From contig JBITNC010000001.1 of NCBI GenBank assembly GCA_050084985.1, forward strand, positions 95,604,001 to 95,668,000: 64,000 nt of DNA, read 5' to 3'. A program made the translations under genes and the position numbers. Position 1 is the first letter of the stretch; every line of letters begins with the position of its first letter. Positions 33,961 through 45,221 of this stretch are shown piece after piece. The DNA comes from Nageia nagi (taxonomy: Eukaryota; Pinophyta). Below the pieces are notes generated by a model. It searched no databases. It was not told the origin of the DNA and saw only the letters and a program-made list of their open reading frames with translations.

Positions 33961-34960
33961 GAGGATGAAATATCATAAAAGAATTTCCATCCTTGTTACA
34001 AAATAAAGAATACCTTACATTTTCACAAGAGGAGTTGATACAGATCAATATTGGCACTTTAGATGATGAGAGATTGATACAAATTGGAGTAGCCCTACAT
34101 CCTCAACAATAATAAAGGTATAAAAATAAGTTTATTAAATATTCTAAGAATTTTTCTTGGTATTATGATGATATGATAAGTTTATATCCTTCATTTTGTA
34201 TGCATAATCTACCATTGAAGGAAGATGCTAAGCCAATCAAACAAAAATCTAGAAATATGCATCCTTCCAAAGCATTACTAGTTAAGAAAGAGATAGAAAA
34301 ATACTTGAATTCTGGGATCATAAGGCCTATTGACTATTATTATTGGATGGATAATATTATCTCTATTTTCAAACCAACTGGTGAAATATGGGTATGTACA
34401 AATTTTCATGATATTAATAATGCTTATCCAAAGGATGATTTCCCATTACCTAATATTGATATGATTATCGATAATATAGCTAGTCATGATACATTGTCAT
34501 TTATGGATGGATTTTTTGGCTATAACCAAATTTTGATTAACCTTACTTACCAACATAAAATAAATTTTACTACCCATTAAGGTAATTTTTATTGGAAGGT
34601 TATGCATTTTGAACTTAAAATGCAGGAGCTACATACCAAAGAGCAATGGTCACCATGTTTCATGAGCACATTCACAGAATTATGAAGGTATACGTTGATG
34701 AAATTTTGGTCAAATTGAAGTAAGGAAAAGATCATCTGCAAGCACTTGAAGAAATAATCACCATTTTGAAAAGGTAAAAACTAAGAAAAAGCCTCAAAAA
34801 TATGCATTTGGAGTTACTTTTGGAAAACTATTAGGGTTTATGGTTTCTAATAGAGGAATAGAAGTAGATCCTAAAAAAGTAAAAGTCATTGTTAGCATGC
34901 CTACACCTAAAAATTTGAAATAATTAAGGAGTCTTCAAGGAAAAATAAATTTAGTTATAA
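33961..34960 (+). pseudogene. reverse transcriptase of element B, active site altered
   Basis: Frame 34173-34580 reads NLPLKEDAKPIKQKSRNMHP, KKEIEKYLNSGIIRPIDYYY, YPKDDFPLPNIDMIIDNIAS and LSFMDGFFGYNQILI. After a TAA come NAGATYQRAMVTMFHEHIHR and YVDEILVK (34691-34702), where the second catalytic Asp of YVDD is Glu. Frameshifts follow through the connection region (LLGFMVSNRGIEVDP-like, about 34828-34876). Confidence 0.9.
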
Positions 34961-35004
34961 AATTCATTTCACAACTTGGAGACAAATTTAGGCCATTCAC
35001 CCAT

Positions 35005-35442
35005 TTGCTCAAAAAGGATGTCAAATTTGTATGGGATGAAAATTATCAAAAAGCATTTGAAGATGTCAAACACTATTTGCTTAATCCTACCATCCTAGTT
35101 CCCATGGTTTTTTCAAAATGTGCTTACTTATACATATCAATCACATTATATGCATTAGAAATAATGCTTTATCAAAAAGATATAGAAAATAAGGAAAGAG
35201 CCATCTATTATCTTAGCAAAACATTGATTGATTATGAGACTAGATACACTCCTATGGAAAATATTTGCTATGGTCTTGTGTTTACTACTAAAAAATTGAG
35301 GCATTATTTATTATATTTCAGTACATATGTTGTTATTCCTATTAACCCATTGAAATATATTATGGCTAAGAACCATCTATTAGGTAGAATTGCAAAGTGG
35401 CTAATGTTGTTGCAGGAATTTGACATCAATGTTGTAAAGTAA
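35005..35442 (+). pseudogene. first RNase H of element B
   Basis: One open stretch of 145 codons: LLKKDVKFVWDENYQKAFED, LLNPTILVPMVFSKCAYLYI, YYLSKTLIDYETRYTPMENI and KKLRHYLLYFSTYVVIPINP. The usual catalytic Asp position (L-Y-x-x-x-x-x) is degenerate (YISITLYALE). The TAA after INVVK is explained by CAA to TAA. Confidence 0.85.
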
Positions 35443-35599
35443 AAATCTATCAAAGGCCAAGTAATAGTAGATTTGATAGTTGATTTCCCTCAAGATGGGG
35501 AGGTAGTTATCCATGAAGAATTTCTAGACATATTTCATGAAGAATCATGCTACCAACAATGTGAATATGTGTTAGAAGACCACCAATGGCATGAATTTG

Positions 35600-36105
35600 A
35601 TGAGATCTTGATTCCTAATGCGTGCATATGTCTCATGGAAGATGAGCCCACTATCTAGACCCTGTATTTTGATGGGTCAAAATGTTCTCATGGAGTAGGG
35701 GCAAGTATTATTTTGATATATCCTACAAATTAGGTTATCCCTATGATATATAAACTTGGTTTTGATTGCACAAGCAACATGGCTGAATATGAGGCTTTGA
35801 TATTGGGATTGAAAGCTACTTTAACTTTGAAAATCAAGGATATAGAGATATGTGGGGATTCATAGCTTGTTTTTTTTGATATTAAGGATGAAAATTTAAA
35901 TCCTTATAGACTTGTGGTGAATAATTTATTAGATAATTTTGATACATATACCATTCACAATATTCCTAGAATTAATAATAGATACACATATGCAATGGGA
36001 AGTGCAACCTCTCTAGCAACAATTGAGATTGAATATGAAGAGACCATCCTCACAATTTATAAGTTAAGTTCTCCTTCTTACATGGAACATATGCATAAAA
36101 TTTAG
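35600..36105 (+). pseudogene. second, archaeal-type RNase H of element B
   Basis: TLYFDGSKCSHGVGASIIL has the first Asp, TSNMAEYEALILGLKATLTL the Glu, and DIEICGDS the next Asp; the frame then continues to 36105 (LLDNFDTYTIHNIPRINNRY). Stops at 35656 and 35731 and a TAG after CGDS break it. This domain identifies B as a Tat element. Confidence 0.88.
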
Positions 36106-36166
36106 ACTTGTCTTATTACAAAAAAAAAATTATTTTTAGAATTGGTACTTTGATATCTACAATTAT

Positions 36167-37401
36167 TTGAAACATCAAACAATTCCTGAAAACTCTGATA
36201 AAAATGAAAGAGTGAGATTGAAGAGAACTATAGTAAGACATGTGATCATTAGAGAAGTATTATCTAATAGGTCATTTGATTATGAATTATTGAGATATTT
36301 AACACAATATGAGATAGCTACTACCTTGGAACAAGCTCATGATGGTTTGTGTGGTGGCCATTTTCATGCAAAGGCACTACATACAAAACTTTTGAGGATT
36401 GGTTATTATTGGCCTACTATGGAAGAGAATTGTAAATCCCATGTAAAAAATTGTTTGCAATGGAAAAATATGCAAATATAGAGAAGTAACCTACCAAAGA
36501 ATTCCATTCTATTATTTATTCATGGCCATTTGCTATATAGGGCATAGATTTGATTGGCATGATTAATCCTCACTCTAGGGAAGGACACAAGTTTTCCATC
36601 ATAACTACAAAATTTACTACCAAGTAGGTGGAGGCTATGCCAAGGAAATTGGTTATTCAAGACAAAATAATTGCATTTCTCACTAAAAATATCATCACAA
36701 TATTTGGTGTACCATAAAGATCAATTTTGGATAATGGACCAAATTTCAAATGTAAAGACATGAAAGCATTTTGTAAAAAGTTTCATATTATGTAAACTTT
36801 CTCTTTTGTATACTACCTTCAAGGAAATGATCAAGCCAAAGCAAAAAATAAGACAATCAAGAGCATTCTTTTTAAAACATGGGATAAATACAAGAAGGAT
36901 TGGCATGAATAATTACCATATGTATTATGGGCATATAGAACGAGTGTCCATACAACCACTGGGGCAATACCATTTTTATTAGTATATGGGGATGAGGCCA
37001 TTGTCCCATTAGAATTGGAAATCCCCTCCCTTAGGATTTTCTTGCAAGATTATATTTTAGATGAAGATGCAAGAAAAATAAGATTGCAGCAGTTGGAATT
37101 ATTAGATGAGAAAAGAATAAGAGCCATTAAACATCAAAAGGTATACCATGAAAAACTCAAAAGAGCATTTGGTAAGAAGATCAAAGTAAAAGAATTCTAA
37201 GTGGGAGATCTAGTTTTAAAAGAGAAAATAAATAAAACAATAGCAAATGATGAAGCAAAAGGTAAGTTTGAACCCAATTGGTTGGGACCATATGTTTTAG
37301 TTGAAGCAATAGGATTAAAAGCATACAAATTATCATCAATGGATGGAAATGAAGAACCAAATACATTTAATTACATCCATATTAAATATTTATATGATTA
37401 G
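36167..37401 (+). pseudogene. integrase of element B, catalytic Glu lost
   Basis: The zinc-binding region (AHDGLCGGHFHAKALH, then CKSHVKNCLQW) precedes the core: first Asp in GIDLIGMINP, second in SILDNGPNFKCKD. At the Glu position the codon is AAA (36838-36840, DQAKAKNKT), so Glu is Lys. YVLWAYRTSVHTTTGAIPFL, VPLELEIPSLRIFLQDYIL and the C-terminal PNWLGPYVLVEAIGLKAYKL (37282-) follow, ending at 37399-37401. At least five stops fit CAA-to-TAA or TGG-to-TAG. Confidence 0.92.
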
Positions 37402-38640
37402 AGACAATAGCTTTGTGCCCTACAAATCATTCTACTCATGAGAAGGGCACACATATTTTCATTTACTATAAAATTGCAAGAATCTCATGATGCCAGTGAT
37501 GTGTGTTACTATCCATGTGATGTTAAAAAAAAGAAAAGAAAATAAAATAAAAAATAATGACAACATAATGTGTTCTAATCATAGACATAAAATGCATGAT
37601 TGTTGATGGCCAACGATAGCTAGTGAGAGCTCACTCACTTAAAAGTAAATTGATGATGTAGTCATGAATAAGATATTGACATTGGCTCATCCCCAATGGA
37701 TGATACAACTTGATATGTATCCATATGGTTTTTTCTTTGAACCAATCCAAAGAATAATATATTCATATCATAAATATAAAATGTATGATCATCGATCATC
37801 AATGACACAGCTACTGAGAGTTCACTCACTTAAAAGTAAACTAGTGATGCAACCATGAGTAAGATGTTGAAATTGGATCATCTCTAATGAATTATTCAAC
37901 TTTATATGTATTCACATAGTTTTTGCTTTGAACTAATCTAAAGCATCATGTATTCAGATCATATACATAAAACATATGATCGTCGATGGCCATCGATATG
38001 TCTAGTGAGAGTTCACTCACATAAAAGACAAACTGATGATGTAGTTGTTAGCAGATTTCTGACATTAACTCATCATCGATGGATGATGCAAATCACTATG
38101 CATCCATCCCATTTTTATGAATAACACTTCATTGTAGGTATCTACATCTTGAAGAGTATAAGAAAATATAGAAAAACCCACTCCATCAATGACATGCAAA
38201 CTATTCCCTACATCGCTAGCGACATCCATTTCATCTCAATCAAAGCATATCCTTGCTATTTCAAGGCATGGATGTAAGTGCGAATGGTTCCTAAGTATAA
38301 AAAATGATAGAATGGAAAAATTCATGGTTGAAGCAGTATAATGGGCAAAAACACATCTTCCATCTCCAAAATTGGATATGGGACCATCCACCTATAGCAT
38401 CATAGTCATTTCCATCATCTACATAGCATAATTTCTAGAGAGAGACTCTTCATCAAAGTTTTGCCTTGGTTTCACCATCCAAGGACCTTTCCTGGGGCAT
38501 CCAAGCCAAAAGGGGGTAGTAAGGGACCCTCATCTTCATCATCCCAAACAAGGGAAATGCAACAAAGAGTTCAAAGTTCTCAAAAAAATTTCTTCTATAC
38601 TTCTTCTTTGGACATGTAATATCATTGGTTCAATAACACC
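37402..38640 (+). other. 3' non-coding region of element B
   Basis: No coding content is recognised. It holds a three-copy tandem array (37560-38110) and ends in a polypurine stretch AAAGAGGGACAAAA (38644-38657) before the 3' LTR. Confidence 0.65.
37560..38110. repeat. tandem repeat in the 3' region of B, about 190 bp, three copies
   Basis: TCACTCACTTAAAAGTAAA or variants occur near 37632, 37822 and 38012. Each is preceded by CATAAA...ATGATC(A/G)TCGATGGCC-like and followed by GATGATG(T/C)A and a CATCC(C)AATGGATGAT segment. Tandem repeats downstream of integrase are common in Tat/Ogre elements. Confidence 0.88.
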
Positions 38641-38657
38641 TCCAAAGAGGGACAAAA

Positions 38658-39046
38658 TGTAGATGCTTAAAAATAAATTATTATTTATTAAATAATTCAT
38701 TTTGAGCCTCAATGATGTATTACATAAAAAAGGGGCTAAAAATACCCAAAGCTATGCAATTTATGTAATGGAACCTTGTGGATGTACAAGGGGTAAAAAA
38801 GATGAAATTCATGTAAATATGTATCATATATAAAGGCATCAAATGTTGACCTTAAAATTTATGGGAAAATGAATATGAGGATGAATCTAAAGAGATTCTA
38901 GCACATTTTACATCACTCTATTATATGCAAACAATATTCATAAGTTATATCTCATGTTTGCTATCTAATGATTCTCTCATTTGATTATCGCTACATTCTT
39001 GATTGCATATTTTATATTTCTTATTTTAGGTTGCTAGAGACATACC
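38658..39046 (+). repeat. 3' LTR of element B (homologous part)
   Basis: It starts TGTAGATGCTTAAAAATAAA directly after the polypurine tract and matches the 5' copy to AGACATA near 39046. It has many substitutions compared with 30480-30866. Confidence 0.82.
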
Positions 39047-40178
39047 CATGTGGGGGGGGGGGGGGGGGTCATTCTTAGGAAATGGTTAATAGTATGTGAG
39101 TCCTACCAGGAGGTATTTTTAATATAAAATTGAATTATTGGTATATTGGTAAGTATTTTATAGGGGAAAGGGGGTAGGGGTGTTTAAAATTCATGAAATA
39201 TATTTTACCGACATCAATGATCAATACTTATATATCATATATATATTATTAAAGTCTCTTTGCTAATTCCATACCCTTCAATTTTTTCATATCAACATTG
39301 AGAGGTCAAGTTTGAATATTATCCATTTATTATCAAATTGACCATGAAATTCTCTATTTAAATGGGTCAAAGTTATTGCTTTCATGTCCATAAGATATAT
39401 ATTTTAGGAAAAGGCTATCTATTAACCATAATCAACCCACATACCATCTATATATATCAAAAACATATCATCACTCCCTCACCCTTTCCTTCTCTTTGCT
39501 TCCCTTTGTATGTGGGTCTAATAAATTTCTAATTATCTTATCATGTGTGTATATCAAGTGATTTTTGGCATGATTTTTTTTTTTCATTTTCAAGTGATCT
39601 TATTTTGCATGTTACTTTTTCAAATAAATACTTTTCACTTCATATTAGGAGTCATAATTTTGTGTGATTTTAAATAACGAGAGATATTGGTTTTGATTGG
39701 CAAATTTTTGCACTGCTATAATTTCAAGTCACAATATCAAGAGGTAAAACTACTAAGGGGTATTAAAAATTGATTCATTTTTTTTTGGGTAAAATGATAT
39801 ATTTTAAAAAGGATGGTTATTTATTTTATAGGAGTTTACCATGAGGGGTTTAATATAAAAGATAATATAATAATTTTTTTTAAAATGGTTTTTTTTAATA
39901 AGCCCATGAATGAAGGTGTTATGAAGGCTTTCTATTAAGTGACTCCTTTGTGGGCATACCCCTTTTAGGTTGCCAATGGTATAAAATGGAATGAATGTAT
40001 GATCACATTTTATGTATGTTGCTTTTAATGAAATGAACACATGATCTACTTAAGAAAAAATATACTTTTGTTATTTGTTATTGCCCTATTTCAGATATAT
40101 GCGATAATAAAATAAAGTAGACCAACAGTGCATTAATTAATTCCCATTAATAATTATATGCATTATTTTGGGTCTACA
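39047..40178. other. unassigned 1.1-kb block between B's 3' LTR and the resumption of A
   Basis: It begins with a run of 17 G (39052-39068) and ends GGGTCTACA (40170-40178), right before A's integrase resumes. TGTAGA at the start of B and TCTACA here form inverted ends, so this could be the rest of a longer B LTR whose 5' partner was deleted. Alternatively it is a minus-strand solo LTR starting TGTAGACCC. No coding content is seen; the minus-strand frame at 39804-40040 has no recognisable feature. Confidence 0.5.
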
Positions 40179-40622
40179 ATTGGGGCAACCCCATTTTCCT
40201 TAGTTTATGGATCAGAAGAAGTGCTACCTTTAGAAATAGAAATTTCATCTTTGCAAATCACTCTGTGAGATTATGTTATTGATGAAGAAGCTTGTCAAAC
40301 AAGATTAGATCAACTGTTACTTCTAGATGAAAGAAGAGTTAATGCATTAGAATACATGTGTACCTACCAAAGTTGCATTAAATGAGGCTTTGATAAAAGA
40401 TTTAAGATTCATGAATTTAATATAAGAGACCTAGTATTAAAATAAAAATAGCAAACTTCATGGATGAAAAGACAACTATGAGAAAAATTTGCTCCTAATT
40501 GGTTGGGACCTTACTTGGTTAAAAGAAAATTTGGATCAAGAGCATATCATTTATCTGACTTAGAAGGTAACAAAGAACATGAACTAATAAATTTCATGCA
40601 TCTTCATCCCTTTTATAATTAA
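40179..40622 (+). pseudogene. integrase of element A, 3' part
   Basis: It resumes with IGATPFSLVYGSEEVLPLEI and EISSLQITL, then DYVIDEEACQTRLDQLLLLD, and the C-terminal APNWLGPYLVKRKFGSRAYH and LSDLEGNKEHELINFMHLHP, ending at a TAA (40620-40622). This is exactly the part of the integrase missing after 30479. Several stops are present. Confidence 0.92.
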
Positions 40623-43250
40623 AATTGTGTTTATTATTTATGTGCATATTGTAAATATTTAAATAGAATAAAAATCCTACAATGAATTAATACATATGAA
40701 TGGGTTTAATAGATGATGACTAAGAAAATCAAGAATGTGCATGTGCCATTAGAAAGAAAAGGGATAAGGCAAGGGCCATGGTTTGAGAAGTCAAGATATT
40801 TGGGAGATAGAGCCATATTGAAACTCACTCAATTTACTTTCCTAGAAGCATGAAATATTTTTTGATTACCCATTGACATATAGAAAGATTTGGCTTTGCA
40901 ACATGGTCCAAGTACATATGATGGTTGGAAAATTTTTGTAAAGAAGAAAATATTAAAATTTATCTAGATAGATCCATGTATTTTCAAGGTTATTATCATT
41001 ATTATGAGCAAGTACATAAAATAAATTTCCTATGCTTGTATTGGGCTACTACAACACCTAAGCTTATTCTTGATTGTACTTTAATGATTGGGTTTTAGAG
41101 GTTGTATCTCAAAATCCACAAAGTTTACATCTAATTATGAATTGGATGAATCAATTCATGTAGATTTATGCCATTAGAAATTTATAGATTATTTTTCTCC
41201 CTCATTTGTACCTAAACCTTGAAAATAAAAAAAAGTTAAAAGAAATATCAGTAAATGATTCTCTTGGAGAAATTCAAGATTATGTCCTCATCACTTTCTG
41301 ATTGTCATGAAAAAATAGTGAAAATCAAAAAGTTAGAAATTACTAAACAAGAACATGTCCAAATTGATTCCATTAGTCAAATCTTCATGGATATATATAG
41401 AGGAGATATTTACATGCATTTGCTTCGAAAAAACCCATATGCACTTATGACATATTTTCTTAATTTTCCTAGAGAATTGCAAATAGAAATAGCCAAAAAA
41501 TTCTTTGAGGCTCGTACATAAAATGCATGGGAAATAAAGATAAGTGGTTTAAAAGTAGAAATTGAAATAAAATCATAATAAATATGGATGTAACAAGAAT
41601 CCAAAATGAGTTTAGTACAATGGTTCCATTTGTATCGACCTAGTGATAAACCTAAGATTTTAATAGATTGTGTTGAAGATGTCCATCTCAAATTCATGGG
41701 TTATCCTCTCATTCTAAATTCAATCATTTTTGATCAAGTATTATCATAATTTGCACTATATTTTCCAAATGATGAAATTGTATATGATTATAGTATATTG
41801 TTTAACAATAGTCATTACCAAAATAATCTCTTGAATGTAAAAGTATGATTTGAATGAATCAATCAACATCTAACTAAAAGAGAATAAATCAAAGATGTTA
41901 GAAAAATATATTTTTCTAGTATAATTTATAATAAAAGTTTTAGTATTTTTGTAGGGAGTATCATACCATACTTCCCATCTTGGACTTCTCCATTACCATT
42001 GATTCCACCACCTCCTATTTCTTTGTATCTTACATACAATGAAACTTCAATTTTGTCTAAAAAATGCTAGAGGATTATTAGGAAATTCAAACCTCAACCA
42101 CTAATCATTCCCTTTGTTTCATATCCTATTCACTCCCAACCATCTATTCTAGGACAAGGTCTTATTCACCTTTGATTATGATCTCCTTACTATTTCTTTT
42201 TAAATCATGGATGTTGGATTATTTGTAGGAAAGCTATTTTTCATCATTACTCAAGGATTGTAAATTATCTTCCTCTATAAAAACCATAAAAACATTATGA
42301 AAATAAAAAATACAAAAAATAGTATAATATTATAAAAATAACAATAAAAAAATCTAAAATATAATAAAGTTTTTTGTTATGTATATACGTGTATGTGTTC
42401 GATATATATTGCTCAATCTTATGCCAATCAGTTATTTTCATACAAAATAAAAGCTTTATATATGTTTGTATTTGAAAAACCTTGGGTAAATTCTAAAAAT
42501 TGCATATGATATTGTAGGTGGTTGACTACATTATAAAATACTAAACATCATGAATCATCTCCATTATGCCTTCATACCCATTGATCAAGAGATTTTTTTA
42601 TCCATATCACATTTCACCTACTCCTTGGATTTGTTTTCACCTTCCACCTTACATTCACCATGTACATTCCCAAGTGACTATGTAGAAGGTCAAGCACAAC
42701 CATCAGACTTAGATACAGATCACTTTTATGAGTTACCTAAGGATGTCCAACTTAAAATTTTATCCATCACTACAGTGATGAGTCTATTGGATAGGTATGA
42801 CTGTGCTTATAATGCCTTGAAAGATTCATTTTAGGTGGATCTTTTTTTTAATCATAATCCATGCTAGGGAACTTACTTAATTTGTAATATACCTGATGAA
42901 AAATTTCTCCAAGATCTTATTTGCCTACTTTATAGACCAGATTTCATGTGGAGAATTATGATTAATGCCTGTGTTAGTTCACTTATCTATAGATTCATTA
43001 GATTTTTTGGACCACCATCCTTACATCCTTAGGAATCTTTTGATGAACTCATTATGGCCATATAAGATCTATAAATGTTTTCCATTATGATTTTATATTT
43101 TTTTGTGACTATAACTCATCGAGCCACTCACTTGATTGTTAACCATCTTGTTTGTACTTGTTTTTATTTTCACCCCATCACTCATAATGAGCTACAAAAA
43201 ACCCTTGATCGGCTAGGAGTCCATTATGTACAAATAGAAGATATTGATTA
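40623..43250 (+). pseudogene. extra degenerate coding region of A after integrase
   Basis: Coding-like blocks persist for 2.6 kb. Examples are FQGYYHYYEQVHKINFLCLY (about 40990), MDIYRGDIYMHLLRKNPYAL (41387-) with NFPRELQIEIAKKFFEA, LVQWFHLYRPSDKPKILIDC (about 41615), and FYELPKDVQLKILSITTVMS (42727-) with LLDRYDCAYNALKDSF. Further on are ITHRATHLIVNHLVC and LDRLGVHYVQIEDID (to about 43250). NFPRELQIEI and ELPKDVQLKI look like two copies of one module. I recognise no domain. Additional ORFs between pol and the 3' LTR are known in Tat elements; these stops preclude expression. Confidence 0.5.
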
Positions 43251-44620
43251 AAATTACAAAAAATAAAAAAAATAAAAAACTACAAAAAATAATCAAAAAT
43301 TGTACAAACCATATATATATATATATATATATACTAAGAAAACTAATTTTGAAGCATCTTGGCTATTGGGTGTGCTACCCTATGTGTTTGCATTATACCA
43401 TTGTATTCACTTTGTTCATTTTTTCTATCATTGTGAAACTATTTAATGTGAAACATGATGATTATAGTAACCTACCAAAATAAGTATACCCTATAAATCC
43501 ATTCATACATTGATCATATATATAGTTATACATATAAATAAAGGAGTAGTTTATAGCTATAATATTCATATTCTATTTTTTCAAAATATCTTTTTGCAAG
43601 ATTTTTGAAACTTTGGATGATAAACAAACATGATATTATACACTATTAAAATGTTGTTAACTCATACACTTTTACATACTATATATCTTGAAACATTCAA
43701 ATATTTGATGTTCTTGAAACATAATTATAAGTAAATATTTTTCCTATTATTTCACTTCATCTTGAACCCGAGTGATAGGGAAAAAAAGGAAAAAGATAAA
43801 CAAAAAAAAAAGAGGGAGAAGATAAAAATAAATAAAAGTAGAATTCTTGTGTGATTATAGTATTCTCTATTGAGACTATGGATGCTTGATTGGCAATAGA
43901 GCAAGGATGTAATGAGATCTAGGGGTTAATCTTAATCAAGGCTATGAACACTCATCTGGTAGTGAGGTATATTTTACAGAGAGGCAACATGTCCACCCTT
44001 TGAGATGAACCTTTGGATGTTTCACAAGGAAAAATAAGACTATATATCTTATGCTCTTAGAACATTAAATTACCAAATTGTTAAGAGAAGGAAATCAATA
44101 TCATTGCATGCACATGAGTTCATAATAAACTTAAGAGTGTATCATAACTTCTTTTTTTTTATCATCCTTGGTAGATGAAATTGAAACAAAAGGTTATTTG
44201 ATGAAGTTAGTATGAATATATTACTCATTACACTTCTTTATTATATTATACGTCCACTTAATTTCATAATATTTATATCCTATTATTATAATCTTGGTGG
44301 GTTAACTAAGTTGTCATGTTTAAACATATAAATAGTTGTACTATGCATTCATACATATATATGTGCTCATATGTATACATCCATAGTATTATTCATTTAT
44401 ATATTTGTTCATGTGTGTTCATACCCTTCATACTATTTTACATACATACACCATCTCATATGTATAAAGTAGCCAAGAAAAATGGAAAATGATCATATTT
44501 GATTCTGTACTCCTATAATCAAAATCCTTTCCTATAATATAACAATCTTATATGAACATAACAACTAATCTCATCCATTATACAAAATAATAAGTGTCAT
44601 AGTATTTGATTTATGAGAAT
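43250..44620 (+). other. non-coding region of A shared with element D
   Basis: 43250-44200 aligns, reverse-complemented, with 62780-63720, for example GAAGCATCTTGGCTATTG, ATGTTTGTTTATCATCC and CTATTATTTCACTTCAT. Includes a short AT run at 43310-43332. No gene was seen; the frame at 43244-43483 is not considered coding. Confidence 0.7.
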
Positions 44621-44779
44621 AGGTGTCAAATGCTAAGCTAAACATCCCATTAAACATGAAATCAAATATTCATACATATTATATGTCAAAATCCTAATAC
44701 ACACATCTAGAAACATAAGTAATAACCATACATCATAAACATGATATCAAAAATATGTAAAGAATCATCATAATCATGC

Positions 44780-44825
<46 letters not shown>

Positions 44826-45003
44826 TGTCAAATGCTAATCTAAACATCCCATTAAAACATGAAATCAAATATTCATACATCTTATATGTCAAAATCCTAA
44901 TACACACATCTAGAAACATAAGTAATAACCATACATCATAAACATGATATTAAAAACATGTAAAGAATCATCATCATCATGCATATATATATATATATAT
45001 ATC
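44621..45003. repeat. tandem duplication (about 202 bp) ending in AT microsatellites
   Basis: Copy 1 (44621-44822) and copy 2 (44823-45003) both start AGGTGTCAAATGCTAA and contain CACATCTAGAAACATAAGTA. Both end in an (AT)n tract (about 44779-44822 and 44982-45002). They are nearly identical, so the duplication is recent. Minus-strand frame 44707-44919 reads through the AT tract and is not a gene. Confidence 0.93.
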
Positions 45004-45221
45004 AAAAAATAATATTTATTGCATAGTCATTCACAACATATGTCAAATAAAAATATCAATCATAACCACCATGATCATAAAAATGAATAAGATCATCAAT
45101 GAACACAAGCATAAACTAACATGTCCATAAGGCTAGATCATGTCCCCATGATATCCAAAATAATAATAACATTAGAGTTTATGACAATCATCATAATAAT
45201 ATATAATAAAATGAGGCACTC

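Larger units (their letters stand above)
30480..40178 (+). mobile_element. Tat-lineage Ty3/gypsy element B, nested in A
   Basis: LTR-like repeats begin at 30480 (TGTAGATGCC) and 38658 (TGTAGATGCT) and enclose gag, protease, reverse transcriptase, RNase H, archaeal-type RNase H, integrase and a tandem-repeat-bearing 3' region. It splits the integrase of A. The right limit is uncertain: LTR homology ends near 39046, but A resumes only at 40179, leaving about 1.1 kb unassigned. No clean target duplication was recognised. All genes are broken and the integrase catalytic Glu is changed. Confidence 0.85.

Noticed and set aside
40623-43250. Calling the post-integrase frames an env gene
   Set aside because: No signal peptide, membrane anchor or other envelope feature was seen, so only an unknown extra coding region is supported.
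44770-44822. Long isoleucine/tyrosine repeat peptide as a protein feature
   Set aside because: Translation of an (AT)n microsatellite.
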